From Sarcocystis neurona (taxonomy: Eukaryota; Apicomplexa; Conoidasida; Eucoccidiorida; Sarcocystidae): a stretch of DNA of 64,000 nt. The stretch lies in contig KL647325.1 in assembly GCA_000727475.1 (NCBI GenBank), positions 299,719 through 363,718 of the forward strand, written 5' to 3'. Position numbers and translations under genes: made by a program. The notes beneath the pieces were generated by a model, which saw only the letters and a list, made by a program, of their open reading frames with translations, searched no databases and was not told the origin of the DNA. Of the stretch, positions 47,818 to 60,900 are shown one piece after another (within the stretch, counting starts at the first letter, position 1; each line of letters starts with the position of its first letter).

Positions 47818-50800
47818 TAACCCATAAAAATGCCGCAGAAATGCGCAGTAAAAAATAAGCCATTAAGATCTTTAAGAAAGTAAATAGAATATAACAGGCA
47901 TCCGCTACCATGTGCTGCAGTACTCACGAAGCTTCGTATAACGATTGCTCAGTCGCAGAGACACATTAAAGTGCCCCTGTACACTGAGAAAATAAATAGT
48001 GTGGTGCCGCATTAGCGCGTGACTGTCGCAGTTCCATCGCAGCACTGACGCAGATGATTATACCGCCGTGTTACCCAGAAAACAGATCCGCCGTCACCCA
48101 AACATAAGGCATCTACATGACATCTTATATATGTGCTCCTGTCGCTCTCCTTGTCATGCTTACTATAAAAAAAGGTGTCTGTTTGTCTCACGCTCCACCA
48201 GGAAACGACTACGTGTTTACCCTTCGCTGCCGTGGCACACAATTCCCATTTCCTACTTGTTCACTTCTGCAAGTACTAGACTTTACTTCATCTACATAGA
48301 ACATACAGCAGCCGCGACTTTAATGCGGTATTACGCGTACTTACTGCTCGCTACATAACTCATCTAAGACTCGTCAGCGCGATTTCTGCTCCGTGGACGA
48401 GGATTTGCGCTGATTATGGACATACGCATGAAAGGAAATATGTATACGTATACACGTGTATACACACGTGATGCAGCGCCTTACACAGACACGAAGGTAC
48501 ACTCGCAGAGTAGGTATCCATTGCCACATCTTTTCTCTGTGAAGCGCCTTCACGCTTCTGCACACTCTGCAACAGTCTTAGTTCGTCGTGTGCCATGCGG
48601 CAGCAGACGCGTTTCAACCTCTTGGTGTAGTACGCATCCACACCGCGCTCATCTTTGTAACCGTACCTAGTAAATGCCATGTGCATTAACTCTCCCAGCC
48701 GTGGGCCAGTGTGAGCAACGTTTGTCTTCGATGACTTTATGCTTTGCTACCATTTCATTCTCGGGCGGTCGTACCTGGCCAGGTGGGAAGGACAAGCTTG
48801 TATTTTTCAGCTAGAGTGCTGAAAGGGGCAGGACACAGGAGCAATACGCTGAAGGACGTGTAAGTAGTCACACGTGTGCACTACACAGCAGAGACTACAA
48901 ATGAATACGATGAAAGGGTTATTAAGCGCATCGACGGATGACAATTAAGAGTCTGTCTATGCAAGGGAAAGGACAGAAGAAGAATTATTCTCTATCAATA
49001 CACGCAGGCGCTCGAAGTCACAGGTCGACACAGCTGTAGATACACAGTATACACGAGGAACACTGTTCTACAGTCCACACTGCAGGGCACGTAAGAGAGT
49101 TCTTCTCTGGCAAGATCCTCTGGAAGACAGAAAACGGAGCAGATGTCCATTCCATTTGACATACCCCCTACTGCTGTGCTATGTAGAGCCGACACACTGC
49201 TCGATTCGAGTGGAATTTAAAAGTGGAGAACGGCCGCCTTCGAGCGAAACCATCAGCCTGGTAGTGCCAAGCGGAGTTCTGCGTCTCTAGAAAATGATCT
49301 CCAACAAAACCATACGTCACCCGCCATTACACGCACGTCGCTCTCCGCCGATCCGCAAGGGATGCAGCCAGCACCTGGCGGAGAGCTGATAGGCAGTGAA
49401 AGCCGTGTCTGGCCGGTGGCGTACGACCTGTAAGCACAACCTAGCAACGCCGGACGGAGTGCTTCGCTGGCACCGTATACATGAGTAGCGAGTATAACGG
49501 ACAGACAAACTGGAAGGGCCCTAACACCACACATAACGTTAATGTGGCTTTTGTAGAGTGAAGCCATGCAAAATTCATCGAAACCTACCCGCACGTAGTG
49601 CTGAGATAACCACGCTAGAAAATGTGAACAGCTACACATATTCTGTATAATGCCACAGCAGAACTGAGGAACCACACAGACGTCCTCGCCCGTTAAGGTG
49701 CAGTCTCAAGTCAAAATCGGAGGACCAGTCACTTCTAGGCCGTTGCATTTGAGGCGCTGCGGGGGAGAAATTATCTGAGAAAGAGGGATACTACACATGA
49801 AACTATAAACGCATGAGGCAGTGCAGAGAATCCATTGTGTTACTCACTTTGTGGAAACCAAAAGAGCTTTCACCGATTCTAAACCCAGCTCACTGATTAC
49901 TTCTTACAATGGACTATCGTTCCTAATGGAGTAGTATTGAAAAGATTGATAAATAGCTACTCTCTAATACAGTGGGTAGATGTAAGGAAAATGTGGGATC
50001 AACCGCTGTCCAGAAACAGACGGAGCGCATCACCGATTGCCATGAATTTCGCCTCGCGTTTTTATCATTCGGCGCCATCAGTGGCACTAAATTCCACTGG
50101 CGCGTCCACCTCAATCCAAGACCTCTATATATGTGAGTGTGTCTGCATGTCCGTAAGTGCAGAGACATTTGCACCTACTCACGCGTTTGTCATTCACGAG
50201 TAAGGCAAGTGTACAATGCTCTATCCGTTGCACATCAGTAAACATATACGCTTGCGCTTTTTGGCGTCAGCGCGTTGTTCCCTTGGTCCGTTTGCTTCCT
50301 GCAGTGATTCCTTCGCGCCAGAACCACGGGACCTTGTACTTGAGTGTGGCAGTGATTGCATGAGCGGTAGCAAGGTGATGTAGGTAACGCGAGTTCAGAA
50401 AATGCACTGTTTGGCAGCGGGATATGTGAAAAAGGAGGAATAGCAGCGACAGTAGGAGTAGTGGTAGTAGTAGTAGTAGCAGTAGTGGTACCAGCAGTGG
50501 CATTTTTGCATGTGTCAAAGTAGTGGTACTAGCGAGAATATGGAAAAAGTAGTATTAGTTAAACGCTGTAGTGTACAACAGTAGGAAACGGGGAGCGTAG
50601 CTAGAGTAGTGTGTCAAGCGCTTTAATGATTCCCTTCTTTCGCACTGTAGCAAACAACAAAAAACAGTATTAGTGCTACTGTTGCTATTTCCAGGACCCA
50701 TTGTCACAGTCTGATAGAAGCAGCGAGACTATCATAAAGACACAGCGGCTAATAGCATGCGAAAATAGCAGTAATAGTAAGAGAGTCAATGAAGAACTCA

Positions 50801-50913
50801 TAGGAGCATTTATGGGTCCAGTAGAATCCCATTATAGAAGTACGCGTAGTTCTAACAAAACCGTTGTAAACGGTTTCATATGAAGGATCTTATGAAAACA
50901 GGAAGGGACTTAC

Positions 50914-53900
50914 GCAGGAACAAAACGTCCTCCTACGTAGTGCGTCAGTTCGAGGTCCTTCGCGAAAAGCTTTGGGGCCGTCAGCGATACAAGACAAACA
51001 GGTTTCAGTCCTTTACCAGAGACGTCCCCTACAGACGCAAGACATAACAATAACATCGCCGGCGAGAGTGGTGCGCCAAGACTTGTCTGCGAAGCGACGT
51101 CCCTGCGTGATTCTTCATCTGCAATGTACCTTGTGTAGCAAAAAAGCATTTTAGGTATTTTCTAGTAGAAAAGGCGGCAACTATGTAGATAAAAGTACGT
51201 TAGTGGCCACCACACAAAATGAGGTCTCGCCCAGTGTGACTCGAGTGCTCTCTCCATGTCTCTTTCCTGTCAAGGAATGAAATCGTGGAAAAAGTGTTGT
51301 GCGGCTACCTCTTATTAGATGAACAGCGTGACACGTTTCTTGGCTGTCTTGCAGTTACGTCGGGCGCGTTTGTTCGCTATGGGATTTTTGTGCTTGGACG
51401 TGTCTCTTGTGGCTGAATCCACTTGTCTCTTTCACCTGTTATGCGAGCTTGGGGATCTTCTTTGTTACGTATCTACAGGTGGTTTAATACCTGATGAACG
51501 AACAATTTTAACTCTTGCCTTCCCGGCGGCACAATGTGTCTATATCCTAAACTGCGTACTGCTCACTTCCCTTATATCTTGCTTCCCACCCTGTCTACAG
51601 CGTAGTCTATACGTATTCATCAAGGACGCAGGACTGCATCAACGGTTGACTTCTCAGCGACCTTCCAAATTTATATGAATACTGGAGGTCTTGGTCCGCC
51701 AACATCCGGGCGTTAGAAAAAACTTCTGTTCTCCACGTCTAAGGTGCGTATCAGGAGAGACGCGCGACTCTACCACTGTGTGATCTGGCACACATTTTCT
51801 TTTTCCTTGCTTCGTAGTCTACCTTCCGCGGGTCAAGATGTCCCCAGTTCCACAGGTGCTTGAGAACAAGCCGCTATATTTTTGTTTCATCTTCGGTCTA
51901 AGTTCTAAAACGTACGAATTATCATTTATTGCATCTGTGTCACCAGCGGACTTCTCAGGTGACAAGTAAATTGCCGACGGAATTTTCCCTTCCTGTTGTC
52001 GCTGATTATTTCTGTTTACAGCTACTTGCGAGAGCGTTACGTATTTATTCTTCCCCTGTTGGGAGCAGTCCGCAGTACGTAGCCCCCACCCAACCAGCGA
52101 TCTCTGTCTTCTTTTGCTTCTAGCCTATCCTGTCTCCCGTTCCTTGTACATGCCTTCTTGCTCACACGGGGCAGAATATGTGCGTATATGTTTGTGTTGG
52201 CCCTACCACATCTGATTCAGCTATTCAGTGTCCCGGAAGCCTCCTTTCTGCGACGGGCTTCAAAGAGTAGAAATACTTCATCAGCGTAGAAACCACGCAG
52301 TTTTGGTTGCGGTGATTTTGCACGAATGAAAAAAATAAGAAACTTCAGCCGTTTGACCTATACGCACGTCTTACTGTTCTACTTAAATGTAAGGGTGACT
52401 ACAGGGCTGCTATATGTGGCGTAACCCGATTTTCGCCGCTATCAATGTGGCAGCCTGATGTTGCAAATAAATCTCACCCCGAAGTATAAAAGGTGACACA
52501 GGAATTACTAATAAGTTTTCTACTTCGTGTGTAGTGTTTGATCGGTCACACATGCGCAGCGCACGTATCTACGTGCGAGTGAATTTTCCGAAGACTCCAC
52601 GAGGGAACGCTACACCTGACGCTCGTTATGGTGTGACAGGCTCAGCAGTCAAACCTATTTCATCCGTCTCTCTGACGACACTTGCCGTTTCCGTGTTCAT
52701 ATTTCCTGTTTGTGTCGATCCCTAAACCGTAGCGGTTACCGCGTGTGTTTATTTTGGTGAACACCTGTCTGTGTGTGTACGTGTGTACACGTGTATGCAT
52801 GCGTATGTGTATGCATCAGACGGGGCACGCAAGACATATACAACCCCCGATCTTAGCCCAGTATATAAAATCCAAACGGGCGGTTGCACGGACGCCGTCT
52901 CTGCACAAAGGTAGTGCAGTCTGTGTGTGTGTATATATATACATTACTTATCTAAAGATAAGTGGTAGAAGAAAGATTGTGGGCAGCAGGTAGCGTAAAA
53001 TTTACACACATGTGTACATGTATTTGTATGTACGTAAGTCGGTGCTCCAGCCTCCGGTCAACATCGGATGAACGCAGAAGCCTTCCTGTAGGCAGCAGGT
53101 GAGGAAGATCGAGTCACGAGGAGAGTGGCAATATCTTCTCAGTGAGTGTCATGCTTTATGAATTCTACTCTTCATTTCTCTGGACATCTCCACAGCCAGT
53201 GACTTCTGTACCCAGGTCGCACACACATATAAAGAATGAGACTCACCCGCTCATCCGCTGTGGTCGGGGCGTCGTCTTTGCCGTCAGGTGCACGTGAAAT
53301 GGTGGTGCGTCTACCTACACAAGTAGGTCGCTATACAGACAGGTCTTATGGATGTACGTGACCTGTCGAACTGTAAGTCTTCGAATAGACACACTGCAGA
53401 AAACTGTGTGTGATGATGTACGGATTATATATATACTTACGTAGCCCCTGGCGCACATACACTATGAAGAAAGTATGTGACGTGTACCTAGTGTATGGTA
53501 TAGGGAGCAGGCGAAAAATGCGCACAGCTTCTTTTCCACCAAAATTAACGAACTTCTCGAAACAGAAGACTTTAACGGCGACGCGAGAGACGCCATGCAT
53601 TGGTGGAACACAGAACAGATGCTGCACTAGTGAGACATCCGCCTAGTCGTGTTCTTGAGGTAAACTCCCTGAAACTCCCTTTTTTCATAATCGGTGCAAG
53701 CACATGCAGAGTTTTACTTATTTTCAGGCACGCAAATGTGTGGAAGCCTGAGCAGATGATATATTATAAATGTATAAAAGCAAGCAGGTGTCATTATTTG
53801 TAGGGTGTAGAGCGAACCTCAAGAACTTCAAACGGCCACTCAGCTTTTGCAGCAGGCTTGTTATATATATATATATATCTGTACAGAGAAGGAGAGATAC

Positions 53901-54900
53901 AACCACGTGTTACGCCTCCGTGTCTATTCGAATCACTACTGATATATGCTTATATATCTGTGTGCCAGCAGACCAGCATTCCTAGCAGATTTCACACATA
54001 TATATATATACACACATAAACATAGGTGTATGTATTCACACACATTGTGTGCGTACAAACAGACGAATACAGACACACTGGGTATACAGGTGCTGTTGTA
54101 CGCTTGTATTGTAGACCGTGTGTACACAAGCGTGTGGTAAAAAGAAGCATGAGCACTCGACAATTTGAACAAAATTCCCACTACACAAGAAGTGTCTCAC
54201 CTTGTTCGACGTCCCAGCCAGAAGGCACATCCACAGCGACAACGGGAATGTTGGACTGCTTGATTTTTCGCAGTACGTCATCGAAAGGGGGACGCAGCGC
54301 CCCTGTGAAACTGAAGCCGAAGATCGCGTCCACCACCAGCGTATATATAGAGAAATCTACGAAAAGAGAAGGCGACGGGCATAACGAGGGCAACGCAGAC
54401 AACGAGACACCGTTGACGACGTCGCACGGTGACTACGCAGGAGCCGGCTCACGGAAGTCAGTCACATCAGGAACGACCTACTATACACGTTGATCTTTTT
54501 TCACTCACTCTCCAAATACGTATAATGCTGTACGTGAGCACTGTGTTGAGAAGAGGTCAGGGAAAAGAACTGCAGTGCGACGAAAGAGTAAGACACGCGT
54601 GCGCGTAGCCCTACAGAGAAGAACATCTATACATCTACCCATATATGTAAATATATGATATGGACGTCGGAAAGGCGTGCACAGGAGAGAAAGTAGAGCA
54701 CACACGAAAAAGTGGACGCATGCATTCACGTGGATGTAGGGGCCTCAACTGCAACGCATACAAAATTTACTGTTGATGTATGGTGCCCGTGGGACGACTA
54801 CACACATGAGCATATAGTACCTGTGTACGGCATATTTAGCATAGTTATACAAATACATATATATATGTATATGTATACGAAACCTACAATACGGATAAAC

Positions 54901-54933
<33 letters not shown>

Positions 54934-57900
54934 AAGACGGATAAATAGACGGATAGATAGGTAAGGTCCTTAACGCGTACGTAAAGCCCTGGGTGCATGC
55001 ACCTTTAGAACCGCGCAGCAACAAAGAACACTTACAGGATGCACATGCCTACCGCTACAGATAAACACTCTATAGTACGTTTGCTCTAAGGGTTAACTGC
55101 CTCTGTCCACTTCGTACACGCCTGTAAGGGCACCCAAGGATCTCCTTCGCACACATCTGGCTAGTTACGTATGATCTTGCGTGAGAAGGGCCGACTTATA
55201 CGCATACGCATACACATACATACACATATACAAGCGTACAGATTTACCACCACTGCGCAGTTGAAGACGACGCAATCGCAACAGCTGCAGCAGCTCTTTT
55301 CGGGTATGTACTTATCTATCTATCTATCTATCTATCTATATATATATATATGCATATCTCTGTCTCTCTCTGTCTCTCTTTCTATACACAGATGGGCGCG
55401 CAGCACGGGTGGTTGCAGTAATTGACCCAAAGTGAACCTTCTCTCGGGTGTATTATAGCAACGGCCACACACCGCCTTCGCACGCACAAGTATTTTCATC
55501 TTCGTAGACACAAGTACGTCGTTGCATTGATGCCTGCATGGGTGGTATGGCTCTGAAATCGCGCACCTCATACACCTGTACGTAAGTAAACACGAATTTC
55601 TATGGTTTTGTAGTCAAAGATATACCATTGGGTCTGGAAACACCTGTACAGCTCAACGGTCACTTTTTTTAGCCAGTCAGAGCATCCGCACACATATGTG
55701 TCTATTCATATCTGTGTGTACACACATATGCGCATACCCACAGACAGAATTATCCGAGTACAGCCTTGTCCATGTAGAAGGCGTCTCGCTATCTGAACCA
55801 GCACGCAGACATACGTATAAATCTACTCCCAAATACAGGCACACGTACACACACGCAGAGGCACACGAACCCGTACACAGAGAGAACCCGTTGATTCTTC
55901 TTTGACTCTGCGATGCGTGCGACGGTATTCTTGCGGACGTCTTAAAGGCAGCGAAGTGTTTTTTGTACAAAAAATTCCCCAGCACGACTAACTGACGCGA
56001 TTCGAAAAATGTAGACAAAATTAGAGACAGGGGGACAGAGAGAGAGTAAGAGGGAAAGTGCGAGATAGTGAGAGCGACAAACATCCGTCTGCGTAGCGGA
56101 ATATGTACGCGGAGCAGAGCTTCTACAGAACATGAACAGAAAATCCAGGGGCACCGAGGTACGCTACGTGAGCCGTCTTACAGGGCAGCGGCCCTCGAGA
56201 ACAGCGTGTAACCGCACGCTGCGTAACTCAGATTTTGGCGTGTACGTACTGCATATTTTCGTGCGTACAAATATGTCCGCGTAGCAACGACTATACGACA
56301 GAGGCATGCACGCAATGTTGACGCCTTCTCTAATGCAAGAAGACATATATCTGTAGCCTTCCTGTTAGTATCCAGAGGCACCTACAGGAAGTAGTGGCCT
56401 TCCTCCTAGGATGTGAAACAGACAAGCAGATAATCGTGGCCTTTCTCCGAATACATATAATATACATATATACATATATATATAAATATATGTACAGAGC
56501 ACTAGACATATTCTGTACACGACGCGCAAACCTAGTGCTTTTGACAGTGTACGTACACCACGTCGTACAGTTAATGGGGCCTCCTCTTCTCTGCACGACC
56601 CCGCTACATACAGAACGCGTGAGTCAGTTCATGCTTCGCCGCTGCTCTTCAATGTTAGTTCGATGATGTAGGGGGAGGGACGCTACGTCCAAACGTCTTT
56701 TCACAATATTTGTGTGGGGTCAGACTCCCCACACATACTCATATATACATACATATATATATATATATGTCTACAGAGTGCGGTCGCTCAGCATGGCTTA
56801 GTGAGCAAAATAAGGCATTCTGCCTGGTATTCAGATACTCGCGCTGCTGGTGTCCCTCCCCGTAACACCTTCTCGCTTCACGTGGCACGACGCGCCCTCT
56901 CCTTTCACGTCTATCCTGCGACACTCCGTTTACTAAGTCACAATGGCTCCCGTGTTTCGTGCTCCTGTAATTTTTTATGCAGCCGCTTATTCAACGGGTG
57001 TCACGTGGACACCAATACACACACACAGAGACACACATACACACACAGAGAACACTACGTCTGAAGAAGAGTAATGCGCAGCGGAACCAACGAAGTGGTT
57101 TGATTCTGGCGCACGTGCTACTGCTAAGATACAAGCCCTGTGTATACATAGCTACACAGCATAGGTGTATATATGTGGGGAGCGGTATACGGGCCTGCTA
57201 TCTAGATCTACCAGGACCGCTTGTCACCACTAAATATACACGTAACAATGTACCCCGTGTAGATATACTTTCATATATCTTGCACCAGTATACACATATA
57301 TATATATATATACACACGTAGGAAGCGGTAGAGGAGAGGGAGGAGTCTGATGGCCGTGAAAGCCTGCAGGCAGATACGCAGGCGCGCGTGATCGTCTCGG
57401 CAATACAGTGGCATGCGTACACACAAACACGCACACGTATACACCTCTGTACGTCTCCGTGTTTACATACCCCAGTAGACACCCTTTCACACACAAGCAG
57501 ACACGTAGACGAACATAAAGAGCTGTCGCTATTCCCAGATGTATAGGCAATTCCTCGTATATGTACACACACAGATAACGCACAAGTATGCAAGTGTGCG
57601 TATGTACGTATGTGTATGCACAGATATGTGTATATGAATGTAGATATAGATGTGTCTGTACAAAGGTGTGGCTGTGTACAAAATGACGTACACCTGGACA
57701 TGCACAAGTGTACAAGTAAGTGTAGCTTACACGTACACTGAGAGACAAAGACAGAGAAGAAGAGAGGGCTCAAGGAAGCGAATGGAAAGAATACCTTTTG
57801 GTTCCTCTTGGAAAACGGATACTTTATGCTGCTCCAGCTGCTTCACGAGCCTCTGCAGCACCGCAGTAAGGAGACAGTATACGCAAGCAGTTGCGGCTGT

Positions 57901-60900
57901 CAGCCAGATAGAGGCAGAAAACGTCTGCAACAACAAGCAGTTCGCTTTTCTCATACTTGCCCAAAAGAACACCCAACAAACGAACAAGGCTGACTCCCTT
58001 CTCAAAAAAGCAGTCAAAAATATGATGCAGCTAAGAATAGGCTCGCACCATCCCCAAAGACCTACTCATACATACACGTATATGCACTTTACACAGGGGT
58101 AAACACGTGTCTCTGCAATTACACACAGACGTATATTACTTTGCATATTTTGACGTAAATATTTACTATAAATATATGTGTTTTCATTGGCACAGATCCA
58201 AGTATAAATATAGTCATACACTGAGGCATGTAGGAATTCCTACGTGGAGAGGTCGGGACAGATATATAGAATGTCAAGTACGAACCTCGCACGTGCGTGA
58301 CTGTATAAACAGAAACGTCTGTTTATATATGTATATATACGCTGCTGCAAGGGGCTATGTGGATTTATATATATATATATATACATACATATACATACGT
58401 ATATGCTGCAAGAAGAGAACATGTGGAGCTTTGTCTACCTATCTATACCCGTATATTTACACACATATATATATGAATACGCGACGTACACGTGGACGTG
58501 AGATGACATGGATGCGCCTATATTTATGCATGTCTTCCGGACTGTCTGCATATTTTCCGGGGTACATATGAATAAACAGAAATCCATATACATGTCCGCG
58601 TACGTATATTCAAATATACGTGTATGTGTCAATGTTCATCTGCACATGTGCGCATATACACATGTATATATATGAGTGTATATGTGTGTACACGTATGAA
58701 TATATGTACATACAAGTATACACACGCATACGTAGATATATATATATATATACACACACCACTGTGCGCGTGCATGTTTCTAGGGACAGTGCCCATAGAA
58801 AGACGATTCACGTAGTTATATATGCCAACTACTTTACCAGTGTACGCTTGTACATTACAACATACATATATTCATAAAGATATATATATATGTAGGTATA
58901 CATGTACACATATAAGTGTGCATCTGGGTCTGCCTGACGTTTAGAAAAACCTGCCGTGACAGCCCACCGGTCGTTATACACGCGTATGAATTTACTTTCT
59001 TCTGCGTACACTGATGTACACATGTGTGAGTCCTACTGTATGTATGAGTGTCGCTATATTGATATGCAATGCGAGGTTGTGCTCGCACACGTAGACGTGT
59101 AGATATTTACGTGTAAAGAGTGGTGTATGTACGGGTATATACATTGGCGTACATAGGCGTACATGTGTGTATATGTATATCAGTGTGTATGTGCGTATAT
59201 ATGCACGTGCATGTACAGACGCGTATGCAGCGCCACAGCGGAATGTTCTCCTGGTGAGAGCACGTCAACTTACACGCTCGTGCATGCCTACCAATATGTA
59301 TTTATAGTGTGGACACGCATACATAGACAACGAGTTGATACAGTGCAAAGGACCTGTACAAGTTTTTCTGCGGAAGCAGGCGTTGCAGCAAGAAGTGCTT
59401 TGATATCTTGCCATAATAACAATGCGTCCAGCAGATGTGTATGTACTTCACATACATATATACACACATACGTGTCTGCACGCATTCGTTACTACGTCTC
59501 TTTCTCTCTCTGTGAAAACATATACACATATATACACAGAGTATAAAACACACAGTCGCATAGATTTTATTGGCCAGCTGTATACTAACTTCATTACACA
59601 GAGATGCGTGTAAGAAGAGATCTCCACAGGCGGGATTCATGAGTATTCATATATACGTAAATGTACGCAGACGTCATCCATAGCTTACTTCGTGTCCCTT
59701 TCGCTTACCTGAAAGACACACACATACACAGATATATTTGTATATACATGGTATGGACGTGTGTACATCTGTGCGTCTGTAGAGACCTGTATATACGTGT
59801 ATGTGGATGAACATATGGATAAAAAAGGAAGGACTGTCAAAGAGACGAACCTGATAGAGATCTTTCTGGCCTGGCTTTGGGTACCAGGTGTCCACATCAA
59901 ACCCGAAATGCGTGAGATGTCGCGCAGCTACAAGGCCGTCTCCTCCGTTATTGCCTGGCAGGCGGGGGACCACATCGTAAGTAAGACAGAGAGAGCCATG
60001 CCCCGCTAGCAAGTGGAAGCGAAGGCCAGGGAGAAGAAGAAAAGGGAAGAAAAAGGCAAAGCGAGGAACACGACGAAGACGGGAATGAAGAATAAGAAAA
60101 GGGAACAAAAGAGAAGGGAATGAAGGGTATGCAGCCCAGCTCGTGTACACGCGGGCACACTTACGGCAGTGGAACACCACAGACATGGAATACAAACATA
60201 ATAGAAGGATGAGCCAAAAAAGTGAGGAAAAGGACATACTGTGGAGCTACAAATGCAAGAGAGATGTAAGACAGAATGTTGAAGTGAGGGAGAAGAAGGT
60301 GCTTCTACTGTGCACCAACACCAGCACACCAGACGTGGGCAGGAGGGACGGGTGGGAGTAAAAGAGAACGCTTCAGGAAGAAAAAGAAGAACAAAAAAGA
60401 AGCACCAGTGGACGACGGAGGTGGGTCTTAGACAGTGTTCCGCAAAGTCAAGTCCTGCTTTTTTACACCTCTCAGTCACACCCACCACCAGCATGAGCGG
60501 GACCCGCAGCAACAGCAGCGAGAAGCACAAAAGAACAGCAGCAGCAGCAGCAGCAAAGCAGCAGGAGGAGGACAGCGGCAACGGCACACCGAAGAAGTAA
60601 CAACAGCAACGGAGAAGGCAGCGACAGGCTCAACAGCAGCAGCAGAGGCGGCTAAGCGGAACTGCACCAAAGAAACGGCAGCCGCGGTGGAGCGTGTGGT
60701 GACAGCAGCTATGGATGATAGGTGGATATCAGACACTGCATGCAGCACAGTTTCTCGTAGCACGTAGTTCTGTCAGCTTCTTCCGCAGCAGTCGCATGGG
60801 TGACTGCTGCGAAATCTACACTTGGCGGAAAGGAAGCCACACGAAGAATGTTGTACTATTTACTACTACCAGTACTACTACTACGAGTGCGGCTACGCAT

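Larger units (their letters stand above)
42785..50913. other. unresolved stretch between the membrane-protein gene and NAXE
   Basis: No recognised gene in 8.1 kb. It contains the 34-base tandem array (44287-44416), the 89-base duplication (45965-46135), and two weak coding candidates listed separately. The NAXE 3' exon should lie here or near 50.0-50.7 kb. One acceptor with a long T tract (near 50650, minus strand) would give FVPA then AKEGNH and stop, but this is too short to trust. Confidence 0.4.

Noticed and set aside
50320..50420. Minus-strand segment LKYKVPWFW as the NAXE C-terminus
   Set aside because: It resembles the KY-L-P end of NAXE, but no acceptor gives the phase required by the exon ending at 50914.
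51319..51678. 119-codon ATG-started plus-strand frame
   Set aside because: It lies within a NAXE intron; the Leu/Cys-rich composition and lack of any motif fit a chance frame.
60435..60767. Plus-strand Gln/Ser/Ala-rich frame of 110 codons
   Set aside because: It sits inside a NAXE intron, consists of CAG-type triplets, and has no splice partner or domain.
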